Source of the DNA: CAWGJF01 sp963715745
Lineage (GTDB): Bacteria; Bacteroidota; Ignavibacteria; Ignavibacteriales; Ignavibacteriaceae
Direction of reading: 5' to 3'
Length of the DNA stretch: 64,000 bases
NCBI GenBank assembly: GCA_963715745.1
Contig: OY970271.1
Coordinates: 3,534,001 to 3,598,000 of the forward strand
The notes under the pieces are model-generated. The model searched no databases. It was given only the letters and a program-made list of their open reading frames with translations, and was not told the DNA's origin. Of the stretch, positions 54,521 through 63,256 are shown piece after piece; positions within the stretch are counted from its first letter, which is position 1; the number at the start of each line of letters is the position of its first letter. Made by a program: the position numbers and the translations under genes.

Positions 54521-57109
54521 TTAGTTAGAACCAACATTAAATATTTTATTTATTTTGGAGCGGTCTTTCTTACCAATTTCAAATTTGCCTTTTGTTCCAT
54601 TATTTCCTGATTTGGAATTTCCATACCCATAACCATAACCATACCGATATCTATAGTATAAAGATTTCTGTATTTCTGCTGCATTTGCCACAAGTCCACG
54701 TATTTTAATACGTGCGTGGTTTAACTCTTGTATACCTCCAATTACTGTTTCTCTAATACTTATATCCGGCCTGACTACTAATATTGCATTATTTACAAAA
54801 TGCCCCAAAGCTAGTGTGTCTACAACCCTTGTCACAGGTGGAGTATCAATTATGATAAAGTCATAATCTGAAGAATTTATTGCTTCAAAAAACATTTTCA
54901 TCCTTTCAGAACTAAGTAAAGTACTGGAGTTTTCTCTTAAACCGCCTGTCGGAATAATATTTATATTCTTTAATATCCTATTATATATTGTCGGTGAATC
55001 ACCTTTTTCTATGAAATTAATTAATCCGGGTGAGTTTTGGAAAAGATTGAACATCTTAGACAATTCACCTTTTCTTAAGTCACAATCAATAACTAAAATA
55101 TTTTTATCATTCATAGCCATAGTAACAGCGAGGTTAGCAACTACTGTAGTTTTTCCAGTATTTTCTTCACAACTAGTTACTAAAATAGTTCTGTCTCTTA
55201 AGTTTGTCTGCAACAACTTAGTATTTAGTAATCTAAAAGATTCTCTAATTCCCAAATTATCATCTTGTAATGTCACGAATTGATCTTTTTCCTCCTTCGA
55301 ATTTTTTATTTTTTTGAGAATTGATTTGTTGTAATTGGGAATTATAGCAAATATTGGTATTCTAAATTCTTCTTCTAAATTGTCTATATCTATAAGTCTT
55401 GACTTTCTTAACTGAATAAAGAAAACGGAAACAATACCAAAAAATCCTCCAATAAATATTGAAATTAACATATTAAAAGTTTTCTTTGGTTGAATTGGCT
55501 TTACAGGTAATGAAGGTTGATCAACAATGATTATATCCTGTAATTGAGATAACTCAGCCACTCTCATCTCTTCCCGCTTATCCAACAACAGTTTAAATAT
55601 TTTTTCATAAACATCTTTTTCTCTAACTAACCTAGCCATCTCCGTCTCTTGTCCTGGCATTTGTTGCATTTTAACTTTTACAGGTGACATTAGATTATCA
55701 ATTTTCTGAAGTTTCTTCTGCAGAGTATTAATTATTATATTATATGCAGTCAAAGTATTCTGATTGTAACCAGCTAATTTTTCTTTTAGTCCACTGATTT
55801 GTTCATCCAGATTAACGACATCCGGATGTTTTTCTGTACGCTTTTGTAAAAGTTCTAGTCTTTGCATCTCTAAATCCGAAAGTCGTGTCATCAAAGAGGA
55901 AAAAGGTGAGTTACCCTGAAATTCCCCTGATGGTTCTAAAAAGCTTTGATCAAAATATCCTTTCGACTCAAGCTCTTTTTTGATTCCTGCAGCTTTGTCT
56001 TTATAATTAGATAGTAGTAGGTCTGTTTTCAAACGTTCTGCTTCCAAGGTGCTTTGGTAATTTAGAAGATTTTGAGTGTTTTGATCGAGGTCAATTATTT
56101 GTTTGCTGCCTTTAAATTTACTTAGGTTACTTTCAGCATCCATAAGCTTTTTTTGGACTTCTGTAAGCTGTTGGTCAACAAAATGAAATGAGTAACGAAC
56201 AGTTTGCTTTTGCTGTTCCATTCTCTCTTCTCTGAAGTGATGAATGATATGGTCAGCGATTATTTTACTAGCTAAAGGTGAAAATGATCTAACATCTATT
56301 TCAAATACATCTGTATGACCAACTCTTGAAACAATTATATTTTTACCAAAATTTATTAGAAGTTTATTATAATTCTTAATACTAAAAAAAAATTCGGAAC
56401 CAATAGGGGCACCATCCCAACTAAAATCAAATTTTGCAAAATCCGTTTTTACATTGATTCCATTTTGATCTCCTACTAACAACCGAGCTGAGTCAAGCGA
56501 ATCAGTAATATTAATATCACTCCGAATATTTAAATTACTTGAGATAGAAGAATTAAAGCTTTTTATTAATTTGTTTTTTTCAGCATTCCATAATTCATAA
56601 TTTTTATTGCCTGTTTTCTTTATATATAATTCAAAATCTGAATTCTTATTTAATAATTCAAAATTATTAAAAACAGGTCTGTCAACTGAAAATTCACCAG
56701 AATATGTACTCCCCGAGTCAGGGATTTGAATTAATGCATTATTCAGTTCATAAGAATCCCCATTTGGACCAACTATCTTTTTTTGTTCCACATACAGCAT
56801 TAGATCATTGATTACTCTGCTTAATACTTGTCTTGTTTTAACTAACTCCATTTCAGTTTCTAGTTGATCTGATGTTTGAAGCCGGATAAATTCGGATAGT
56901 TCATCCCTTTGTCCCCCATTATCTTTAACTTCTTTTTTAAGTAGTGCCGTAGATTCAAAAACTGGGGTGGAAAATTGATTATACAAATACGCTAGAACAA
57001 GACAAACAAATACAGAAACAATTATTATTATACGTCCTTTATAAATAATATTGATAATCTCGAGGAGTGATTTCTCTTTATTTGTGTTTTTTAATGGTAT
57101 ATTAGCCAT
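54521..57109 (-). CDS. Polysaccharide co-polymerase and tyrosine autokinase (Wzc-like)
   Basis: This 862-aa inner-membrane protein controls chain length and export. It has an N-terminal Wzz domain with TM1 (about 31-49), a large periplasmic coiled-coil region (about 300-500) and TM2 (about 540-562). The cytoplasmic BY-kinase domain has the Walker A SCEENTGKTTV, Walker A' ILVIDCDLRKG and Walker B DFIIIDTPPV motifs. The C-terminal tyrosine cluster (YYRYRYGYGYGYG) is the autophosphorylation tail. The Walker A has ENTG where most Wzc proteins have PGEG. It is probably cotranscribed with the Wza-like gene 38 bp upstream. Confidence 0.92.
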   Translation of the reverse strand: MANIPLKNTNKEKSLLEIINIIYKGRIIIIVSVFVCLVLAYLYNQFSTPVFESTALLKKEVKDNGGQRDELSEFIRLQTSDQLETEMELVKTRQVLSRVINDLMLYVEQKKIVGPNGDSYELNNALIQIPDSGSTYSGEFSVDRPVFNNFELLNKNSDFELYIKKTGNKNYELWNAEKNKLIKSFNSSISSNLNIRSDINITDSLDSARLLVGDQNGINVKTDFAKFDFSWDGAPIGSEFFFSIKNYNKLLINFGKNIIVSRVGHTDVFEIDVRSFSPLASKIIADHIIHHFREERMEQQKQTVRYSFHFVDQQLTEVQKKLMDAESNLSKFKGSKQIIDLDQNTQNLLNYQSTLEAERLKTDLLLSNYKDKAAGIKKELESKGYFDQSFLEPSGEFQGNSPFSSLMTRLSDLEMQRLELLQKRTEKHPDVVNLDEQISGLKEKLAGYNQNTLTAYNIIINTLQKKLQKIDNLMSPVKVKMQQMPGQETEMARLVREKDVYEKIFKLLLDKREEMRVAELSQLQDIIIVDQPSLPVKPIQPKKTFNMLISIFIGGFFGIVSVFFIQLRKSRLIDIDNLEEEFRIPIFAIIPNYNKSILKKIKNSKEEKDQFVTLQDDNLGIRESFRLLNTKLLQTNLRDRTILVTSCEENTGKTTVVANLAVTMAMNDKNILVIDCDLRKGELSKMFNLFQNSPGLINFIEKGDSPTIYNRILKNINIIPTGGLRENSSTLLSSERMKMFFEAINSSDYDFIIIDTPPVTRVVDTLALGHFVNNAILVVRPDISIRETVIGGIQELNHARIKIRGLVANAAEIQKSLYYRYRYGYGYGYGNSKSGNNGTKGKFEIGKKDRSKINKIFNVGSN

Positions 57110-57147
57110 AATAATAATTTTCTTCTATGATAATTAATTTATTATCT

Positions 57148-57759
57148 CTATTTAAAAAATATTGCATAAGTAGTTGCAATTAGAGCAGCCGCAGAAATAA
57201 ATATAGTTACCCAAGCTGAATTATCCGTCCACCAATTTCTTGGAACAAAAATTTGGTCTCCAGACTGTAATTCAATATCCGATACTGTGCTGCCTTCCTG
57301 AATTATTTTTTCCACATCAATATCAATTTGTTTAGAGTTTCTTATTAATTTAATATCATCTAAATCTGCTGCCTGTGTTGTTCCTCCGGCGTATGCTAAA
57401 AGCGCCGTAAATTTCTCATAATCAGAAACATAATAAAATCCAGGACTCTTTACTTCTCCAAGAATATTTACTTTAAATAAAGCATTAACACTTAGTTGGG
57501 GATCTTTATACAAGGAACTGTAACGAGATACTATTTCTGATTTTATTTCTTCAAAATCTTTATTATTCGTATTAATAATACCAATAAGAGGTAAGTTAAT
57601 TAACCCATTTGGTTGAATATAATAATCGCCAGTAGAAACATCTTTAACATCCAAAAAAGATATTCTAATCCCATCGCCTGGATTTATTTTCTGTGCATAT
57701 GAATTTATACTAATAAACAATGAAATTGTTGTAAAAAGAATAACTAATAAATTCTTCAT
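57148..57759 (-). CDS. Polysaccharide export protein (Wza/GumB-like)
   Basis: This 203-aa protein has a signal peptide (about 1-22, SYAQ) without a lipobox Cys. The PES domain (INPGDGIRISFL, GDYYIQPNGLINLPLIG) and one SLBB domain (VNILGEVKSPGFYYV) follow. It ends with a hydrophobic helix (about 182-202). It should form part of the outer-membrane or periplasmic export channel with Wzc. The short length, single SLBB and lack of lipid anchor set it apart from E. coli Wza. The C-terminal helix may be the membrane anchor instead. Confidence 0.88.
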   Translation of the reverse strand: MKNLLVILFTTISLFISINSYAQKINPGDGIRISFLDVKDVSTGDYYIQPNGLINLPLIGIINTNNKDFEEIKSEIVSRYSSLYKDPQLSVNALFKVNILGEVKSPGFYYVSDYEKFTALLAYAGGTTQAADLDDIKLIRNSKQIDIDVEKIIQEGSTVSDIELQSGDQIFVPRNWWTDNSAWVTIFISAAALIATTYAIFFK

Positions 57760-57896
57760 GAATTCCTAATTCGGAATGAATAGATAAATAATAGTAGATA
57801 AAATAGTTTTATTTAAATAACAGTACAGGTCAATTTTAAGTTCTTAATATTAAAATTTAAGTATAGCAGATAATTTATAATCACGAATAGACAAAA

Positions 57897-57912
57897 GACA
57901 ATATTTATGCCA
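57897..57912 (-). promoter_or_regulatory. Sigma-54-like -24/-12 element for the wza/wzc direction
   Basis: The minus strand reads TGGCATAAATATTGTC, with GG-N10-GT and TTG. It lies about 138 bp before the Wza-like start and matches the 33134 element at 13 of 16 positions. Confidence 0.5.
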
Positions 57913-58142
57913 TCAATACCGGATAAATTGTCATTCTTAGAAGTATATATATAATCAGAAATATCAAAATGAGAAAATTCTTAATTTTTGGTTCATAATA
58001 CTACTTAATTAGATAACATATTTAAATCAATTCTAATAAACATAAAATTCATTTCGAATAATTTTGAGCAATGAGTAATTTAAACAAAATAAATATTCCA
58101 ATTCAAAACATTAATATTTGTTAATCGAACACTAAATTTGAT

Positions 58143-58158
58143 TAGCACAGTTCTTGCT
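58143..58158 (+). promoter_or_regulatory. Sigma-54-like -24/-12 element for the aminotransferase direction
   Basis: TAGCACAGTTCTTGCT matches the sigma-54 consensus TGGCACRNNNNTTGCW with one mismatch (A for G at -25). The -12 GC is intact. It lies about 100 bp before the ATG and is the best match to the consensus in the window. Confidence 0.6.
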
Positions 58159-58260
58159 CATTAACAAAACCCTATAATCAAAAATCTTATATCACATAAA
58201 ATTTTTTTAAGGGAATAATTATACAAAGAAATAAAGAAGTTGATTTTACGGAGGTAATCA

Positions 58261-59394
58261 ATGAAAGTTCCATTCCTCGATCTTAAAGCTCAATACAAAA
58301 CAATTAAGGATGAAGTTAATCCAGCAATTCAAGAAATACTTGACAATACTGCTTTCATTTTGGGCAAATCGGTTTCACAGTTTGAAAATGATTTTGCAAA
58401 AGCACACCATGTTAATCACTGTGTCGGAACTAGTTCAGGAACAGATGCTAATCATTTGGTTCTTTGGGCGTTGGGAATTGGCCCTGGAGATGAGATAATT
58501 ATACCGGCTAATACATTTATTGCCTCTGCCTGGGGAGCAACCTTATGTGGCGCAAACCCAGTGTTTGTGGATTGTCACCCCAAAAGTTACAACATAGATC
58601 CGGCAAAAGTTGAAGCAGCAATTACTAAGAAAACAAAAGCAATTGTTGCTGTGCACCTTTATGGTCAAGCTGCTGATATGGATGCTTTGAACAAAATAGC
58701 AAAAAAACATAACCTGACTCTTGTGGAAGATGCAGCCCAGGCTCATCTTGCAGAGTACAAGGGAAAGAAGGTTGGGAGTTTGTCAATAGCAACATCGTTT
58801 AGTTTTTATCCGGGGAAAAATCTTGGTGCATATGGTGAAGCTGGCGCTGTTGTTACAAATGATGCACAACTTGCCAAAAAAGTGACTCAGCTTCGTGAAC
58901 ATGGTCAATCAGAAAAATATTATCACGAAAATTTCGGTCACAATTATAGAATGGAAGGAATTCAGGGAGCTGTTTTAGGTGTGAAATTGAAGCACCTAGA
59001 GGGCTGGACAAATGGAAGAAGAAAAGTTGCAGCAAAGTACAAAGAGTTACTTGGTAATCTCAAAGAGTTATCCTTGCCAGAAGAATTACCTAATCATAAA
59101 CATGTTTATCATCTTTTTGTTATAAGAATAAATGGTAAAAGTGTTGAGGAAAGGGAAGAAACTAGAAATAAACTCCAAACATTTTTATCTGAAAATGAAA
59201 TTGCCAGTGGACTTCATTATCCTGTCCCGTTACATCTTCAAAAGTGTTTCAACTACTTAGGTTATAAAAAAGGTGATTTCCCGATTACGGAAGATTTAGC
59301 ACGAACGGGTTTATCACTGCCAATGTTTCCTGAATTAACGGAAGAACAGATTGAATATGTTGCAACAAAGATTAGAGAGTTTTTTATGAAGTAA
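58261..59394 (+). CDS. DegT/DnrJ/EryC1/StrS sugar aminotransferase
   Basis: This 377-aa PLP enzyme turns a keto-nucleotide-sugar into an amino sugar for the polysaccharide. Markers are the opening VPFLDLKAQYK, GTSSGTDANHLVLWALGIGPGDE, VEDAAQAHLAEYKGKKVGS and SFYPGKNLGAYGEAGAV with the Schiff-base Lys186. The DegT ending HYPVPLHLQKCFNYLGYKKG is present. It is the first gene of the plus-strand arm of the locus, with GGAGG before the ATG and a sigma-54-like element further up. Confidence 0.93.
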   Translation: MKVPFLDLKAQYKTIKDEVNPAIQEILDNTAFILGKSVSQFENDFAKAHHVNHCVGTSSGTDANHLVLWALGIGPGDEIIIPANTFIASAWGATLCGANPVFVDCHPKSYNIDPAKVEAAITKKTKAIVAVHLYGQAADMDALNKIAKKHNLTLVEDAAQAHLAEYKGKKVGSLSIATSFSFYPGKNLGAYGEAGAVVTNDAQLAKKVTQLREHGQSEKYYHENFGHNYRMEGIQGAVLGVKLKHLEGWTNGRRKVAAKYKELLGNLKELSLPEELPNHKHVYHLFVIRINGKSVEEREETRNKLQTFLSENEIASGLHYPVPLHLQKCFNYLGYKKGDFPITEDLARTGLSLPMFPELTEEQIEYVATKIREFFMK

Positions 59395-59487
59395 TTTTGA
59401 AAGTTTTTTCTTCAATCTTAAATTGCTTTAATGATGATTATTGTGTAAAACTATATAACTAAATTTATATACTACTTAATATCTCAA

Positions 59488-60504
59488 ATGAAAGGAAAGA
59501 TCGTTTTGCGAAACAAAAATATCGTAGTTACTGGCGGCGCCGGATTCCTCGGTTCACACTTAGTCCGTCTATTATTAGAAAATGGTAATAAAGTGACAAT
59601 ATTGGATGACTTCTCTCATGGAAAAGAGTTGCATCTAAAAGAAGTTAATAACAATCCGAATCTTAAAGTAATAAAAGGTGATATAACTAATATAGACATT
59701 GTAAGGCAAGCATTTGAAAATTGTCATATTGTTTTTCATTTAGCTGTTCTTGATTTACGGCAATCTATTAAGGAACCCCAAAGAGTAAATGATGTTATTG
59801 TTAACGGAACTTTAAATTGCTTAAATGTTGCACGCAGTAATAATGTTGAGTTGTTTGTCAACTGTTCTTCATCAGAAGTTTTTGGAACAGCACAATATAT
59901 CCCAATGGATGAAAAACATCCTCTTTTACCTGAAACACCTTATGCTGCATCCAAAGTTGCACAGGATATGTATACTTTCAGTTTTGGGAGAACTTACGGT
60001 TTGCCCTGGACTACAGTAAGACCATTTAATATGTATGGCCCGCATTCTCACTGGCAAGGCTACAGAGGCGAATTAATACCTAAGATGATTGTCAGAGCAA
60101 TGAACAAGAAACCTTTGGTAATTTTTGGTGAAGGAGATCAAACTAGGGATTTTATTTACGTTGAGGATGCAGCAAAAGGAATATTTGATGTTGCAAATAG
60201 TAAATCTTGTCATAATAAATCAATTAACATTTGCACAGGTAAAGAAATCACTATCAGAAAAATTGCTGAATCAATTTGCAATGAATTTTCACTTGATCCA
60301 AAAGTTTTTATTCAGAAGCAGGCACCGCGTCCCGGTGATGTTATGAGACATCTTGGAGGCAATTCCAATTTTAAAGAATTAACTGGTTATTTACCTCAAA
60401 CTACTATTGAAGAAGGAATAAGCAAAACCATTGCCTGGTTTAAGGGCTTGCCTTACACCGCGGAAGAACTACTTAATCAAGAAGTTTTAAGAAGCTGGGA
60501 GTAA
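59488..60504 (+). CDS. NAD-dependent nucleotide-sugar epimerase/dehydratase (SDR)
   Basis: This 338-aa extended SDR enzyme has the GGAGFLGSHL nucleotide motif and the YAASK catalytic Tyr/Lys motif (TPYAASKVAQDMY). The extended-SDR C-terminal RPFNMYGPHSHWQGYRGE segment is also present. It probably epimerises or dehydrates a UDP- or dTDP-sugar ahead of the aminotransferase. The ATG at 59488 has a weak ribosome binding site. The TTG at 59506, after AAAGGAAAG, is an alternative start. Its stop codon is immediately followed by the next gene in the same frame. Confidence 0.85.
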   Translation: MKGKIVLRNKNIVVTGGAGFLGSHLVRLLLENGNKVTILDDFSHGKELHLKEVNNNPNLKVIKGDITNIDIVRQAFENCHIVFHLAVLDLRQSIKEPQRVNDVIVNGTLNCLNVARSNNVELFVNCSSSEVFGTAQYIPMDEKHPLLPETPYAASKVAQDMYTFSFGRTYGLPWTTVRPFNMYGPHSHWQGYRGELIPKMIVRAMNKKPLVIFGEGDQTRDFIYVEDAAKGIFDVANSKSCHNKSINICTGKEITIRKIAESICNEFSLDPKVFIQKQAPRPGDVMRHLGGNSNFKELTGYLPQTTIEEGISKTIAWFKGLPYTAEELLNQEVLRSWE

Positions 60505-60507
60505 ATA

Positions 60508-61434
60508 ATCTTAAAAGGAAAAAAATTTCTTATTACAGGCTCAACCGGTCGTTTAGGAAGAGAAATCTGCCAACGGCTGGAAGAGCTAAATGCAATAATA
60601 ACTCCAATTATCTTAAAAGGATATCCAGAGCTTCCTAAAAGGGTAGAATGGGCGTCACATGTAAAACCTGTCCGAATTTATGGAAAGAAAGATTTAAATC
60701 TCCTTGAAATTCCTGATTATATAGTAAATTTCCACTGGCAAGTTGATCGGACTAAATCATTTACTGAACAATTACTCTATGAGATAAATTCAAATCTTTA
60801 TGCACATGATTTTTTTTGGAATTGGTTAAAAGAGAACCAACCAAAAAAATTTATAAACATCTCAACTATAAAAATATTTAGTGAATTAAATCAAAATCCG
60901 GTTTCATCATCCTCCATTCCTAAACCGTTATCACCTTATGGAATATCAAAAGTAGCTGCAGAAAATTATTTTAATGCTTTATTTCATAAATCATCTACTA
61001 AAGTTATAAATTTAAGATTGGGATCTATTGCAGCATTTGGTGAGGTACCTACTCAACTTTTAACTCAGCTTTTTAACAGTGCATTTAACAATAAAAAAAT
61101 AGCAGTTAATAAAGGGCACGTTTCAAATATTTTGTATATAGATGAAGCAATAGATTTGATAATTAATTCTGCCATTATAAACGATGAGGAAGATTATCTT
61201 GTTGTTGGTGATGCGAACCAAAACGAATACATAAGCCAAAGATTCGAAAAAATATCAAATAGAAAACTTAACGCAGAATATATGGATCTTAATCCTGATA
61301 CAGCCGATATTGTTTTTAATTCAGACAGAGAAAAATTGCGTTCGGATTGGACCAGGTTTTATTCTTTAGATTCACTTATTCATAAAGTTATTAAATTAAA
61401 TCTTAAAGAACTTTCCACAACGAATTCAGGATAA
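60508..61434 (+). CDS. SDR-family nucleotide-sugar enzyme, probable ATC (or ATA) start
   Basis: The encoded protein has ~308 residues, with LKGKKFLITGSTGRLGRE at the N-terminus (GxxGxxG) and a SPYGISK Tyr/Lys motif. Only about the last 138 residues would be made from the first ATG-type codon (61018), which would discard the Rossmann fold. Between the preceding TAA (60502-60504) and LKGKK lie only ATA and ATC. GGGAG (60497-60501) sits six bases before ATC at 60508, so ATC is the best initiator, with ATA at 60505 as alternative. It probably finishes a nucleotide-sugar for the locus. Confidence 0.72.
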   Translation: MLKGKKFLITGSTGRLGREICQRLEELNAIITPIILKGYPELPKRVEWASHVKPVRIYGKKDLNLLEIPDYIVNFHWQVDRTKSFTEQLLYEINSNLYAHDFFWNWLKENQPKKFINISTIKIFSELNQNPVSSSSIPKPLSPYGISKVAAENYFNALFHKSSTKVINLRLGSIAAFGEVPTQLLTQLFNSAFNNKKIAVNKGHVSNILYIDEAIDLIINSAIINDEEDYLVVGDANQNEYISQRFEKISNRKLNAEYMDLNPDTADIVFNSDREKLRSDWTRFYSLDSLIHKVIKLNLKELSTTNSG

Positions 61435-61775
61435 CAGAGTAATACTTTTTAATGATAATTAGTAAGGTACTTTTGGGAAATTAAATTAAACTGTTATGCT
61501 ACCAAAGAATTCGGAATTTAAATACTTGTCAAAGTTAGAAAACAATTATAATCAAGCTGATTTAATCGACTTTACACAACGAAAAATTTTTTTGTCTCAA
61601 ATTCGTGGTCTTGATTATTAGTATTATCTCATTATGAAACTAAAAAAAGATCTGGAAAAGTGATTAGTTAGTTTAATGTTTGATTTAATAAGTACTTTTA
61701 TGGCATAATTTCTGTTTTGGGTTCAATACTAAAATTTCCTCCTTTTGTGAAGGGCATAATAAATCAATTAAAATA
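61435..61775. other. Intergenic region before the initiating transferase
   Basis: These 341 bp hold the -24/-12-like element at 61701. A 41-codon ORF (61496-61621, MLPKNSEFKY start) has no clear ribosome binding site and is not called a gene. Nothing else was recognised. Confidence 0.45.
61701..61715 (+). promoter_or_regulatory. Sigma-54-like -24/-12 element upstream of the WbaP-like gene
   Basis: TGGCATAATTTCTGT shows TGGCAT and GG-N10-GT, but CTG in place of TTG. It lies 61 bp before the ATG and is weaker than the others. Confidence 0.3.
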
Positions 61776-63212
61776 ATGAAAAGAATACCTGCTTTTAAAT
61801 ATTTGTTTGGTATCGGTGATATAACAGTTATCTACTCATCATTTATGTTATCTATGTTCCTGCTGAGAAATAACAAAAGCTTGGATTTTATTGAATTCAA
61901 TGTGCAGGCTCTTCCATATTCATTTATTTTCTTTGGATTGTCTTTGGCCTTTTTGGTAATCTTCCAATATAACGGACTTTACAGAGTAAATGTTTTGATC
62001 ACAAGGGCTTCACATCTATCTAATATATTTAAGGCGCTTTATTACGGTGCCTTGAATGTTATTTTAATTTCATTGTTAATTGAGAATTCCAGAATTATCG
62101 ATTCACGTTATCTTATTTTCTTATTTGTTTTAATCGGTGTTCCGCTGATTTACCTAGTAAGGGTAGAACTATTAAGATTTTTATTTATTAAATACAGTCA
62201 AACAGGATTTAAAAGAGATGTAATTATATTGGGTGATGGCCGCTCAGGAAAACTTTTAGCAACTAAACTGATGTATGAAAATCCAATTGGCTTAAATATT
62301 ATTGGATTTGTAGATACTGATAAACCTATAGGGACAGAAATAGTAATTAATAAAAAGGTTATTGGCCACTTTGATGAATTAGATGACATAATGAAACGAT
62401 ATGACGTAGATGAACTTCTCATTGCAGTGGACGATGATGATAATGAAAATGTTTTGGCTCTAATAGATAAATGCAAGGAATATGACGTAAATATTCGTGT
62501 TTCTTCTGAGTTATTTCATATTGTTGCCGAAAGACTTGCTACTGAAAAATATGCAGATATTCCGGTGATTGATGTTACTGCTCATTACAACAATTTGATT
62601 ACAATAATTATGAAGAGAATTTTCGATTTAGTACTTGCAAGCTTTGCACTATTAGTACTTTCACCGGTAATGTTATTAATTGCATTGATGGTTAAGTTAT
62701 CATCTTCAGGTCCTATTTTATTCAAGCAAGCCAGAATTGGTAGATATGGAAAAGAATTTAATATATTTAAATTCCGTTCAATGAAGGTGATCAATGGTGA
62801 AGATGAGGACCGTAAAAAAGAAATGATCGACTTTATAAAAGACAGTAGTGGAAAACTACGAACAAAAGTTGTTAATAATTCCAGAATTACCTGGATTGGA
62901 AATATAATTCGTAAAACATCACTTGACGAATTACCTCAATTTTTTAATGTACTTAAAGGAGAGATGAGCTTAGTTGGACCAAGACCTTGCTTACCTTATG
63001 AATTTGAAAACTATGACGAATGGCAAAAAAGAAGAGTTAGTGTTATTCCTGGTTGCACGGGTGTATGGCAGGTCTGGGGTCGAAGTTCAGTTTCATATAA
63101 TGAAAGTGTGGTACTTGATCTGTACTATATTAATAACATGTCTCCTTGGTTCGATCTGCAGCTAATCTTCCAGACTATTCCTGCGATGTTGACCGCCCGG
63201 GGAGCCAAATAG
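61776..63212 (+). CDS. Undecaprenyl-phosphate sugar phosphotransferase (WbaP/EpsL type)
   Basis: This 478-aa initiating enzyme puts the first sugar-phosphate on undecaprenyl phosphate. Its N-terminal half has four to five membrane helices and a CoA-binding-like Rossmann region (VIILGDGRSGKLLATKLM). The C-terminal bacterial sugar transferase domain (from about 277) includes KRIFDLVLASFALLVLSPVM, GPILFKQARIGRYGKEFNIF-KFRSM, TSLDELPQFFNVLKGEMSLVGPRP and PGCTGVWQVWGRSS. It completes a Wzx/Wzy/WbaP pathway together with the genes on the other strand. Confidence 0.93.
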   Translation: MKRIPAFKYLFGIGDITVIYSSFMLSMFLLRNNKSLDFIEFNVQALPYSFIFFGLSLAFLVIFQYNGLYRVNVLITRASHLSNIFKALYYGALNVILISLLIENSRIIDSRYLIFLFVLIGVPLIYLVRVELLRFLFIKYSQTGFKRDVIILGDGRSGKLLATKLMYENPIGLNIIGFVDTDKPIGTEIVINKKVIGHFDELDDIMKRYDVDELLIAVDDDDNENVLALIDKCKEYDVNIRVSSELFHIVAERLATEKYADIPVIDVTAHYNNLITIIMKRIFDLVLASFALLVLSPVMLLIALMVKLSSSGPILFKQARIGRYGKEFNIFKFRSMKVINGEDEDRKKEMIDFIKDSSGKLRTKVVNNSRITWIGNIIRKTSLDELPQFFNVLKGEMSLVGPRPCLPYEFENYDEWQKRRVSVIPGCTGVWQVWGRSSVSYNESVVLDLYYINNMSPWFDLQLIFQTIPAMLTARGAK

Positions 63213-63256
63213 TAACCTGTTAATTTATTTTATGTTAAGAAAAGGAGTACTCTATT

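Larger units (their letters stand above)
57760..58260. other. Divergent promoter region of the polysaccharide locus
   Basis: These 501 very AT-rich bp hold two outward-facing -24/-12-like elements, one for each direction (57897-57912 minus and 58143-58158 plus). No ORF or RNA gene was recognised. The plus-strand ATG has GGAGG upstream. Confidence 0.6.

Noticed and set aside
60502..60507. Stop-codon readthrough producing one double-SDR protein
   Set aside because: The frame does continue past the TAA, but the second part is a complete SDR fold with its own ribosome binding site GGGAG at normal distance. A separate start on ATC/ATA is the simpler reading; readthrough is kept only as the alternative.
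61496..61621. 41-codon ORF before the WbaP-like gene
   Set aside because: No ribosome binding site at normal distance and no recognisable domain; mentioned only in the intergenic note.
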